Source: a virus
IMG/VR virus record: IMGVR_UViG_3300045911_000771
Coordinates: 1 to 20,187 of that record
Strand: one strand, 5' to 3'
Length of the DNA stretch: 20,187 bases
The position numbers were made by a program, and so were the translations under genes. The notes under the pieces were generated by a model that was given only the letters and a program-made list of their open reading frames with translations, searched no databases and was not told the DNA's origin. This document shows, piece by piece, positions 1 to 7,685 of the stretch. Within the stretch, counting starts at the first letter, position 1. Every line of letters starts with the position of its first letter.

Positions 1-1869
1 TTATGGGTTCGCGTAGAGAAGGATATGGCCGAGCGTCGTGCCGGCCGGCGTTTTGACTTTGATCACCCCCGCCCAGCCGGAGGGGTTGTTGGCGGGGCCG
101 AGTTCGGCGAAGCGGTAGCCGTTGCCCGCGCCGCCGGCGAGGGTCAGTTCGCCGTTGGCGGTGAGTTCGAGGAGCGTGCTGTCGGCGAGGTTGGAGCCGG
201 GGCCGTGGATCTTGAGGGGTGAGGTGGTCGAGTCCGGGGCGGCGATGACGGCGGGGCCGGCGGCGAGGCCCGAAGTGATGGGTGCTGTTTGGGATGCCCA
301 GGTGCGGGCGTAGGCTTTCTGCGGGTCGTTGCCCTGCTGGAGGCAGGCTCCCCAGAGGTGGATGTCGCCGGCGGTCCAATCGTCGCCGTTGGCGGTGAAT
401 TGGCGGATAACGATCCACAGGCCTGTCTGGCCTGAGGCGAGGGTACCAGTAATCTTGAAGCGCTGCCACGATGCCGTGAGCGTGATCTGGGTTGGACCGG
501 CGAGATAGGCGGCATAGGGGTTGTCGACGATGGCGATCGACACCTTGCGGGTGCCGGAGGGGACGCGCGCCCAGACGTAGAAGGTGTAGGTTCCGCCGTC
601 GGCAAGACCGGCGATTTGCTGCTGGACTACGGGCGTCGAAGTGACGGCGGTGATCACGTCCGCGGTCTGGTTGCCGTCAGGCGCGATGACGGCATTCGAG
701 GTGACCGAGCAGGAGCCGCCGTTCTTGTCCCAGGCGGTCGCGGCAAAATCTTCGGAGTACTTCGCCATGTTCTCGATCGGGCCGCCGATGGTCTGGTGCG
801 GGCCGCAGTCGACGGGTCCGGAGAAGTGGTCGCCCGCGCGGTTGGCCGGGATGTAGCCAAGGGCGTTCGTGATTTCGCCCGCTTCGGGCGGGCTGGCGCT
901 AATGGTCACGCTGACCCGGTCGTTGGCAGGGTCATCGGCGGCAGCAAGCGAGACACGCGTGCCCTGGACGAGGTTTAGGGCCCGGCGCGTCCCGACGTCG
1001 GCGCCGTCCTTTTGGACCTTGTGCGGGAGTTCGCCGCTAATTATGTCACCGGCCGTGTGCGTGTGGTTTGGCAGATCGCCCGTCGCGAGACCCGCGCCTG
1101 CCGTCACGCGTCCCTTGGCGTCGACGGTGACTTTCGAATAGGTTCCAGGCAGCGCGCCGGATGGGGCCATCGACAACACGCCGGCCTCAACGGCGAGGCC
1201 TCCAGCTGGGTCGATCTGCACGACGCCCTTGTTGCCGTAGCCGGCGTCCGGGTAGGAGAACAGGCCGAACGTCTGCCCCGGCGCGAAGTCGATGATCGCG
1301 TCCGAGACCAGATGGTCATTGGCGTTCAAGGCGAGCCCCAGGTCGCCGGAGCCGTCGGCCTTGCGCCACTTCACCGCGCCGGTGTTTGGCAGCCGGACCA
1401 GTCCTGTGGCGGCCTTGTTGCCAGAGCCAAACTCCGCGCCGTCAACGAAGCTCTTCGCGCCTGTGATCGTCACCGCGCCGTCCTTGCGGATGTAGTTGCG
1501 GTTGGAGACCGTGCCAAGCTCATTCTCGATGGCGACGACGGCTTCCTGAAGCGCCTTCAGATACGCCGAAACCATGTTGGCGCGCACGATTGCGCCGGAG
1601 GTGTGCTGCGCCGCGACGGTGCCGAACGCTCCGCGCTGGCAGCCCGTGAACTGCGTGGCCGTCTTGCCGGTGTAGACGATCAGCTCATCGTTGATCGAGA
1701 GGATCCCAAACTCGTCTGGGAAACCCACGCCCGTTGACTCCACGCTGATGGTCGTGTCGCCGGCGTAGACCGGCGTCGTGGTGATCGTTTCAAGCGGCCT
1801 GGCCGAGAAGGCATCGGCGGGTGAGTAGAGGCTCGATGCGTCGTCGATCGCGTTCGGGTAGTTACTCAT
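1..1869 (-). CDS. Tail fibre / receptor-binding protein with carbohydrate-binding-like module
   Basis: Complete 622-residue protein, ATG at 1869 and TAA at 1-3, so nothing is cut off at the window edge. Residues about 33-97 form a virion beta-module ending in a HTSGAIVR-type motif. Residues 235-257 carry the fibre motif SKVTVDAKGRVTAG, and residues 335-352 the fibre-repeat motif ALGYIPANRAGDHFSG, both familiar from phage tail fibres. Residues about 368-523 look like a jelly-roll carbohydrate-binding module, ending in HLWGACLQQGNDPQKAYART, a variant of the WGAQLE...YxxT ending common in phage surface proteins. The C-terminal 100 residues are Gly/Ala-rich and unassigned. The start codon overlaps the stop of the upstream tip gene (ATGA), so the two are translationally coupled. 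The likely role is host-surface binding at the tail tip. The receptor cannot be read from sequence. No separate fibre-assembly chaperone is seen in the window. Confidence 0.85.
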   Translation of the reverse strand: MSNYPNAIDDASSLYSPADAFSARPLETITTTPVYAGDTTISVESTGVGFPDEFGILSINDELIVYTGKTATQFTGCQRGAFGTVAAQHTSGAIVRANMVSAYLKALQEAVVAIENELGTVSNRNYIRKDGAVTITGAKSFVDGAEFGSGNKAATGLVRLPNTGAVKWRKADGSGDLGLALNANDHLVSDAIIDFAPGQTFGLFSYPDAGYGNKGVVQIDPAGGLAVEAGVLSMAPSGALPGTYSKVTVDAKGRVTAGAGLATGDLPNHTHTAGDIISGELPHKVQKDGADVGTRRALNLVQGTRVSLAAADDPANDRVSVTISASPPEAGEITNALGYIPANRAGDHFSGPVDCGPHQTIGGPIENMAKYSEDFAATAWDKNGGSCSVTSNAVIAPDGNQTADVITAVTSTPVVQQQIAGLADGGTYTFYVWARVPSGTRKVSIAIVDNPYAAYLAGPTQITLTASWQRFKITGTLASGQTGLWIVIRQFTANGDDWTAGDIHLWGACLQQGNDPQKAYARTWASQTAPITSGLAAGPAVIAAPDSTTSPLKIHGPGSNLADSTLLELTANGELTLAGGAGNGYRFAELGPANNPSGWAGVIKVKTPAGTTLGHILLYANP

Positions 1870-4800
1870 CCGTTCAACCTCCTCGCGTTCAATCGGAACG
1901 TGTTCAGACGGCTGCTGGCCTCAGGCGCGTAAGCCACGGCGACGGGTGCTTCGGGCGAGCGCGCGGCGCGTGGGCGGCGATAGGTGACGAGCGTTGCAGA
2001 GGACTGCGCCGGCACTTCCAGCGGCAGGGCCCGAGAGTTCAGGCAGAACTGGTCGAAGGCCCAGAAGCAGAACGAATAGAGCCCGCGATTCCGCCACATG
2101 CCGTAGGCTTCGCGCATCGGCGGGTCGGGCGGCCCATAGATGCCGGCCAGGTACATGCACTCCGACGCCGGGCGGCCAAGCTTCAGCGGGAACTCGAGCG
2201 TCTGGCGCATGAGTCGCGCGTTCTTCTGCCAGACGTCGTAGTCGAAGCCTTCCGCGCGGAAGTACTTCACGCCGTACGCGGAGGTCTTCCATTCGTTGGG
2301 CAGGTTCACGTGGAAGTTGAGCGCGCGGAAGGCAGGGTCCGGCGCGGGCTTGCCCTGATTGGCATCGAGCGGCCAGAGACACTCGAACACCGCCGTTGGA
2401 TGAAACCGCCTCACGTAGCTGATGACCTCGGCGCAGTACTCCCAGATGCGGTCGCGCAGGAAGTCTGCCGCTTCGATGTCGTCGTCGGGCGAGTCGGTGT
2501 TGCGCCGGAAGGGCCAGATCTGGCGGCCGTATCGCTGCTGAAACGCTTGAATGGTCTCCACGTCGTAGAACGGCATCCCGCCGTTGGGGTCGAGGCCGTC
2601 CTCGACAGGTCCAATGTTGTCGAAGTACCACCACTGCGTCTCGCCGAACTGGAGCACGATCGGCAGACGCGCAGCGGCCAGCTCGTCGGCGCACTCCTTG
2701 TACATCTGCTTGAGGTAGTTCCGTACGCGCGCGCCGAAGTGCATCTGATGGGACGGAACGGAAAGGAACACCTCCTGACCGGGGGAGGCCACGCCGTTTT
2801 CGTAGTGCAGATAACGGGCCCGCATCTCGGCCGGCGGCCGGTAGCACTCCATGGAGAAGGCGAAGCTAGCGCCGATGCCTGCCTGCTCAAACTCCCGCGC
2901 GAGATCCCGGATCCAGTTCCGAACCCCTTGTGTCATCACGGGCGAGATAGAGTCGATCATCTCCCAGTCGCCCTCAGCGCCCGGCTGGCCGAGCGGCGGA
3001 ACGCCGTGGAAGACGGAGAACTGCGCGCTCGTGGAGATGGAGAACGCGTAGCTCGGGGCGCGGGAGCGGAGGTGAATGGTATTGCCATCGCTTGTGCACC
3101 AGACGCCCGGGAAGGTCACGTTGATCATCGCGCGCAGATGCGCGGTGATGTCCTCAGTCGCGAGGCCCGCGCCAGGCGAGAAGTACAGCGTCGTGCCGGG
3201 TTGCTGCTCGAGCGGGTCGCCCAGCGTGATCCAGAGCGGCTGGTCGGGCTCCCAGGAGCCTAGCGCGAGCGTGCAATTCGGGTAGGCCGCTTCGACGCGG
3301 CGGCGCTTGTTGTTCCAGAAGACACCCATGTAGACGTCGGCGTGGCCCAGGAAGCCGAGCTTCTTCAGGTGCCATACGTGCCAGGCGGGCGGCTTCTTGT
3401 AGCCGTGGTCGGTGTCGAAGTCGATCGCCGCGGAGACATCGGGGTAGACCTGAGGAGGATCCGGCGGGTCTTGCGGTTCCAAGGGCCAGACGTAGTCGAA
3501 GTAGAAGTAGTAGCCATTGCTCGCCGCGTGCTTCGAGAACAGCGCGCGGATCTCGACCGTGTGCATCCCTCCAGGCAGCGCGGCGGCGAGTTTCTTCATC
3601 GCCGCGAGGCCGTTGTAGTCGTTGAGGTAGAGGTCATGCACGACGGGCACGCCGCCGTCGATCGTGACCTCGATACGCCCCGCGTCGCGGCCGAGCCAAG
3701 TGCCGAGGTAGAGATCGTGCTCGCGCGGGTAGGAGTAGCGGATCGTGACCGCCCGATGGTCTTGGGCGTCGTTGGGCGCGCACCGCTTGGCATGGCCGAG
3801 CGACCACCACTGCGTCGGCCAGCCTGCACCGTAACGGTAGTCCTCCCAGAAACCCTCGTAGCGGCAGCGGCCATCGGATTCTTCGATCCGGGGCGCATCG
3901 CCGCCGACCTTGAGCGTCCGGTCGCCGGTGGCGATGAGGTTCGAGATCCGCACCTGCCACTCGATGTCGGAGCGGGTACCGGTGATCGTGGAGATGCGCT
4001 GCACGCGGGTACCTGGCGGCCAGGCCAGAGGCGTCGAGGAGTCCTCGCCGCGGCGCACCAGCACGCGGTAGTACCAGGTGGCCGGGTCGTCGGGATCGGG
4101 CTTCACGAGGCCAAAGTTGGCGAGGCAGGCGATGCGTTCTTCGACCTCGGGCGTCCCGACGTAGTACTTGCGGCCCGCGAGCATCTGGTCGGCGTCGGTG
4201 AGGCGCCACTCTTCTTCGGTCCCAGGCGGGACGGCTGGAACAGCCTCCTTCAGCCGCCCGCCCTCGCGCAGGCCTGCCTCGACATCTTCGAAGCGCGGTG
4301 CGAAGGTGAGGTGGACCTTGACGATGTCGCCGGCGGGCACGGGCACGAGCGCGCTGCGGTCGCCGTTCCTGTAGCCGGTGAGAGAAGCGAACGGGAACGT
4401 GAAGCGATACAAGCGCTCGTTGCCCGCGCCCTGGACAGTAGTGGCAAACACAGCCGCACCATCCTTCAGACCGACGATCTGATTGTCGCCATCGACCGAG
4501 ACGCGCACGGGCATGCCGTTGGCGTCGCGCCCGTATTCGCCGAGTTGGCCGGCCAGTTTCAACTTGAGCTCTGCGGACGTGTGAGTCGTCGTGAACTGAT
4601 CGACGGCGAGGCTGCTTGGCTGCACGCCGTAATCCGGCTGCGGCGCGTCCACCATGCGGCTCCTGAGCAAGCGCCCGAAGTGCCGGGCACGAGGTAGCAC
4701 CCGGCATACCGCTCCGGCCAGGTGGCGTTTGCCGAAGTGCGCCGTGAAGCTCCCGCCCGACACCGAGAGGACCTTGACGACCTCGTCGTTGGCACCCCCG

Positions 4801-5768
4801 ACATCCAGCCCCACATAGTCGCCCTCGCGAATCTCGCCCGATGACGCCACGCGTGCGGTATAGACGCCCGGCACGAAGCGTGTCAGCGTCGCCGGCGCCG
4901 ACCCGCTGTTCGACCAGACGACAATGGGGCCGTTCACGCCGGGCTTCAGCGTCACGGTGACGACGTTGCCCGAGGCCGAGCAGGTGACCAGGCTGTTGAC
5001 GTTCGGATCGTTGTTAAACCAGTTGGCGAAAAACTGGGCGATCTCCGCTGCGCCGGAGAATCCGCTCTGGGGACCGACCGCGACGGTCGTGTTGTTGATG
5101 AAGAAGTTGTGCCAGAACCACGGGTCGTCCTGCCACCAGACGACCTGGTCGGTGGAGTAAACATCGGGGCTGCCAACGTCCTGGGTGAGTTCTGTCTCGA
5201 GTTCGCAGAAGGCGATCGCCTCGGCCGAGGTGCAGGACCAGCGTGTACCCATGAAGTAGACGCAGGCCTTGTCGGTGAGCGCTGGCGTGGGCTTGCCGAC
5301 GAGCATCTCGTCAAGAGTATCGGCGTCGCGATCATGGAGCGAGAATCCGAAGCCGCCCGGAGCGTATTCCCCGGAGACGACTGCCGCCTGGTGCATCAGC
5401 GGGACTTCGTAGATGTCGCCGGCGCCGGTGGTGACCGTGAGCTTGTCCCACCCGACCGAGGCGTAGCGCACGCAGTCGGGCCGCACGTTGCCCTCCTCTC
5501 CGTTGACAGGCAATATCTCCATGTCGTACTGAAGCGCGAGCCTTGAGAGATCCGTCAACGGCAGCGGCTTCACGCGCAGGTGGTTGAAGTAGTCGTAGGC
5601 CGAAAAGAGCTGAATGTTGGCGAAGTCCTCGGCGGCCTGGAAGATGCCTGAGATCTGGAAACCGGTCTCGGTGGCGTCGTGGATTGTGGTGGTCGCCGCG
5701 CGGCCGGAGAAGCCCTGAAGTTGGATCGTGTGCCGAGGCTCGAATACTCGGAGTTCCTGGAGCGGCAT
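1866..5768 (-). CDS. Giant tail tip protein with C-terminal TIM-barrel glycosidase-like region
   Basis: 1300 residues from ATG 5768, which has GGAG 6 bases upstream; the longer reading from TTG 5795 has no such site. The N-terminal 290 residues are not recognised. Residues about 308-358 hold a beta-module ending HLAGAVCRVL, like parts of the hub and fibre. Residues about 610-765 resemble a carbohydrate-binding jelly roll (GRIEVTIDGG, HTVEIRALF, YFYFDYVWPLEP). From about residue 935 to 1250 the pattern is that of a (beta/alpha)8 glycoside hydrolase: VLQFGETQWW (candidate acid/base Glu1043), FECLWPLD (Glu1129), SECMYLAGIYG (Glu1203, candidate nucleophile) and a strand-8-like SFCFWAFDQF. RcGTA-type tails also carry a TIM-like domain in their last tail protein, but placed differently. 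Likely role: baseplate/tip protein that binds and perhaps cuts surface polysaccharide. The family and catalytic residues are inferred. Its C-terminus overlaps the fibre start. Confidence 0.7.
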   Translation of the reverse strand: MPLQELRVFEPRHTIQLQGFSGRAATTTIHDATETGFQISGIFQAAEDFANIQLFSAYDYFNHLRVKPLPLTDLSRLALQYDMEILPVNGEEGNVRPDCVRYASVGWDKLTVTTGAGDIYEVPLMHQAAVVSGEYAPGGFGFSLHDRDADTLDEMLVGKPTPALTDKACVYFMGTRWSCTSAEAIAFCELETELTQDVGSPDVYSTDQVVWWQDDPWFWHNFFINNTTVAVGPQSGFSGAAEIAQFFANWFNNDPNVNSLVTCSASGNVVTVTLKPGVNGPIVVWSNSGSAPATLTRFVPGVYTARVASSGEIREGDYVGLDVGGANDEVVKVLSVSGGSFTAHFGKRHLAGAVCRVLPRARHFGRLLRSRMVDAPQPDYGVQPSSLAVDQFTTTHTSAELKLKLAGQLGEYGRDANGMPVRVSVDGDNQIVGLKDGAAVFATTVQGAGNERLYRFTFPFASLTGYRNGDRSALVPVPAGDIVKVHLTFAPRFEDVEAGLREGGRLKEAVPAVPPGTEEEWRLTDADQMLAGRKYYVGTPEVEERIACLANFGLVKPDPDDPATWYYRVLVRRGEDSSTPLAWPPGTRVQRISTITGTRSDIEWQVRISNLIATGDRTLKVGGDAPRIEESDGRCRYEGFWEDYRYGAGWPTQWWSLGHAKRCAPNDAQDHRAVTIRYSYPREHDLYLGTWLGRDAGRIEVTIDGGVPVVHDLYLNDYNGLAAMKKLAAALPGGMHTVEIRALFSKHAASNGYYFYFDYVWPLEPQDPPDPPQVYPDVSAAIDFDTDHGYKKPPAWHVWHLKKLGFLGHADVYMGVFWNNKRRRVEAAYPNCTLALGSWEPDQPLWITLGDPLEQQPGTTLYFSPGAGLATEDITAHLRAMINVTFPGVWCTSDGNTIHLRSRAPSYAFSISTSAQFSVFHGVPPLGQPGAEGDWEMIDSISPVMTQGVRNWIRDLAREFEQAGIGASFAFSMECYRPPAEMRARYLHYENGVASPGQEVFLSVPSHQMHFGARVRNYLKQMYKECADELAAARLPIVLQFGETQWWYFDNIGPVEDGLDPNGGMPFYDVETIQAFQQRYGRQIWPFRRNTDSPDDDIEAADFLRDRIWEYCAEVISYVRRFHPTAVFECLWPLDANQGKPAPDPAFRALNFHVNLPNEWKTSAYGVKYFRAEGFDYDVWQKNARLMRQTLEFPLKLGRPASECMYLAGIYGPPDPPMREAYGMWRNRGLYSFCFWAFDQFCLNSRALPLEVPAQSSATLVTYRRPRAARSPEAPVAVAYAPEASSRLNTFRLNARRLNG
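1878..1883 (-). promoter_or_regulatory. Shine-Dalgarno site of the tail fibre gene
   Basis: On the minus strand AGGAGG lies 8 bases before the ATG at 1869. It sits inside the 3' end of the tip gene. It supports the chosen fibre start and independent ribosome loading in addition to coupling through the ATGA overlap. Confidence 0.8.
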
Positions 5769-5838
5769 TTGCTTCTCCCGAGCCAAGTATTCCAAAACGA
5801 TGGTGTTAGGCTCTTGCTAGGTGGGTCTGACGCGTTCG

Positions 5839-5873
5839 CGCAATGAAAGATTGCGGCACCGCCTGCCGGCGCC
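5839..5873. other. Two back-to-back hairpins between DUF262 gene and tip gene
   Basis: The first hairpin is a perfect 6-bp stem, CGCAAT/ATTGCG, with a 5-base loop (5839-5855). It is immediately followed by GGCACC/GGCGCC with a 7-base loop (5855-5873, one G-T wobble on the minus-strand RNA). Neither is followed by a T-run on either strand, so a standard intrinsic terminator is not supported. They lie in the 145-base gap downstream of the DUF262 gene. They could weaken read-through from it, protect an RNA 3' end, or be a remnant of insertion. Confidence 0.35.
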
Positions 5874-5913
5874 TTAGCCGACCAGAGAACTTGCGCCCAG
5901 ACTATGACGCGCC

Positions 5914-7611
5914 TTACACGCGCGACGGATTGTCGAAGTTCCAGATCTCTACAACCAAAGGTGCAAGTTTTGACGCGCGGTCACGAATAGCAACCTCGTC
6001 CCACTCTTGGTAATCGTGCGCGATTTGCCTTGCCATCTCGAGCTCAGAGTTTTTTGCATAGTGCGTGCGTTTGAACGCAAATCCACGATTGGCGGCGTCT
6101 TTGTTCAGACGCTCACCGAGCATCGTAAGATTCCCGATGTGCCACAGATACGGTTCAAGAACTTCCGGCTTCTCCCACTCGCCAGATGGGTTTCGCGGAA
6201 AGACATGCTCTAAATTGGCCTCGTCAATCGTGATCTCCTTAGTCTTGCTTTGCATATGGCGTGCCAGTCGGCTGACCATATAGCGTGCTTCATCCGCACT
6301 TAGGAGCAAGTCCGGAACAGCAGCCTTCACTTGATCGTCCGACGGTGCATTCTTGACGAGAGTGTCCTTTATATGGGACATGCAACCTCTAGCCTTATCT
6401 GGGTCGCTTGCCCGCTGCCTGATGTCTCGCGCCAGTTGGAAGAACACTGTCTCGAGGCCGGACGAGTCTAAATTGGCGACGAGTGAATAGCGAGTGGCGA
6501 ACACTAATAACCAGCGCGCTACTTTCTCAAAGTCCGCGCGACTAAGTGACAGATAGCTGGACAACAAGGGTGGCAAAGCAGGTTGGAAATCCAATTCTCG
6601 CAGCAGGCTCCGAACTACAGGCACCGCTTTGTCAAGATGTTCAGGGACCAAATCGAGCAACTGAACGTAGGTTTCGCACTCGTCAGAACATGCCTTTGTG
6701 AACTCGAGGCTGTCGATATTGTTCTGTTCAATGTGTTCTTTCAAGGCGGTAAACAGGTCTTGGCTTTTCAGGTCGCCGTACTTCGAAACCCACATGTGAC
6801 GCAGGAATCGATTGATATCACGTCGCCCCATTCGTTCAAGCATTTCGTTCCAGAAAGCCCGAATGCTCTTGCGTTGATCATCAGACTTCGCGACACGCAT
6901 CAAGTAGTTCAACAGCAAATCGGGCACGGAAAGGCGCAGGCCACGATCACTGAGCGTCTCAAAGATCTTGAAGGCATCTCGTTCGGAAGCCACAGGGATG
7001 CAGGCCAAGACAAGGTCACTGCGAACGGTCTGACGTAGTTCTTTCAGCACTGAAAGTGCACTTACGGGGTCCAACCCAGCCACCTTGCTTCGAAGAGCGT
7101 CGGACAGAAACTGTCGAGCCTTCTGGATGTTCCGATGCGATCTCAAAGTGGGTTTCTTGTTGGCCGGGGGATCGGCTTGAATGGTTTGGCTAAAGTAGAG
7201 CTTGTCCATATCGCCCATTTCCAGTGAATAGCCGAGCCCTTCCTTCTCTATCAATTCCCGCTGTACGTCTCTTGCGAAGTCAGCCGCGGCCTGAGTTCCA
7301 AGGCTCCGAGCAATGTCCCGCATGACGCTGAATAAGATTGTTGCCGTTGCAAGCCTTTGCTGACCATCGAGGAGCGCAATTGTGGTCTTGGATTCCGGAA
7401 GAATCACAATCGGCCCGAGGAAGTACTTGTCGGGCCCATCCTTTTGGTTCCGTTCGCGCTGAAACGCGACAATGTCGTTCCAGAAAGCCTCGACGTGTTT
7501 TCTCTCCCAGCTATAGCCCCGCTGAAATCGCGGAACCACTATCTGCGCCCGTTCGTTGGCGCTGAGCAACTCACCGATGTTCTTCGACTGAGCATTAAAG
7601 GTTTCGTACAT
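5914..7611 (-). CDS. DUF262/DUF1524 (GmrSD-type) nuclease-like protein, probable phage-defence cargo
   Basis: 565 residues, ATG at 7611, TAA at 5914. The N-terminal DUF262 (ParB/sulfiredoxin-like) domain is shown by FQRGYSW (29-35), FLGPIVI (64-70) and the signature DGQQRL (82-87). The C-terminal DUF1524 His-Me-finger nuclease region is shown by EHVFP (468-472), IGNLTML (492-498) and the N..F..K-type ending near 508-514. This pairing is that of GmrSD-like type IV restriction enzymes, in which the DUF262 part uses NTP and the HNH-like part cuts DNA, often modified DNA. Both halves are in one chain and their motifs look intact, so a working enzyme is plausible; the modified-base target is unknown. 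It is not a tail protein, yet it lies between hub and tip on the same strand. Its GC is lower than its neighbours (32 of 60 bases in 6241-6300 against 40 of 60 in 4261-4320). No strong ribosome site is seen. Best read as a defence gene carried as cargo. Confidence 0.88.
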   Translation of the reverse strand: MYETFNAQSKNIGELLSANERAQIVVPRFQRGYSWERKHVEAFWNDIVAFQRERNQKDGPDKYFLGPIVILPESKTTIALLDGQQRLATATILFSVMRDIARSLGTQAAADFARDVQRELIEKEGLGYSLEMGDMDKLYFSQTIQADPPANKKPTLRSHRNIQKARQFLSDALRSKVAGLDPVSALSVLKELRQTVRSDLVLACIPVASERDAFKIFETLSDRGLRLSVPDLLLNYLMRVAKSDDQRKSIRAFWNEMLERMGRRDINRFLRHMWVSKYGDLKSQDLFTALKEHIEQNNIDSLEFTKACSDECETYVQLLDLVPEHLDKAVPVVRSLLRELDFQPALPPLLSSYLSLSRADFEKVARWLLVFATRYSLVANLDSSGLETVFFQLARDIRQRASDPDKARGCMSHIKDTLVKNAPSDDQVKAAVPDLLLSADEARYMVSRLARHMQSKTKEITIDEANLEHVFPRNPSGEWEKPEVLEPYLWHIGNLTMLGERLNKDAANRGFAFKRTHYAKNSELEMARQIAHDYQEWDEVAIRDRASKLAPLVVEIWNFDNPSRV

Positions 7612-7631
7612 GCCGCGTACACCATTTCTGG

Positions 7632-7643
7632 AGGTCAGGACCT
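7632..7643. promoter_or_regulatory. Short inverted repeat upstream of DUF262 gene (possible operator)
   Basis: AGGTC-AG-GACCT, a perfect 5-2-5 inverted repeat, lies 21 bases before the DUF262 start in the 74-base gap after the hub stop. The minus strand here also has an A/T-rich stretch (AATAAAGG) that could serve as a -10. No convincing -35 was found. The position would suit autorepression, but this is a weak call. Confidence 0.2.
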
Positions 7644-7685
7644 TTATTCTCTCACTCTCCAGGGCTGATCTGTCGCGCCGTACAG

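Noticed and set aside
1821-3263. Long plus-strand frame (480 codons)
   Set aside because: Antisense to the tip gene; open only because of high GC at third positions, Arg/Val/Ala-rich and without domain features.
3342-4697. Long plus-strand frame (451 codons)
   Set aside because: Also antisense shadow of the tip gene, with no recognisable motif or ribosome site.
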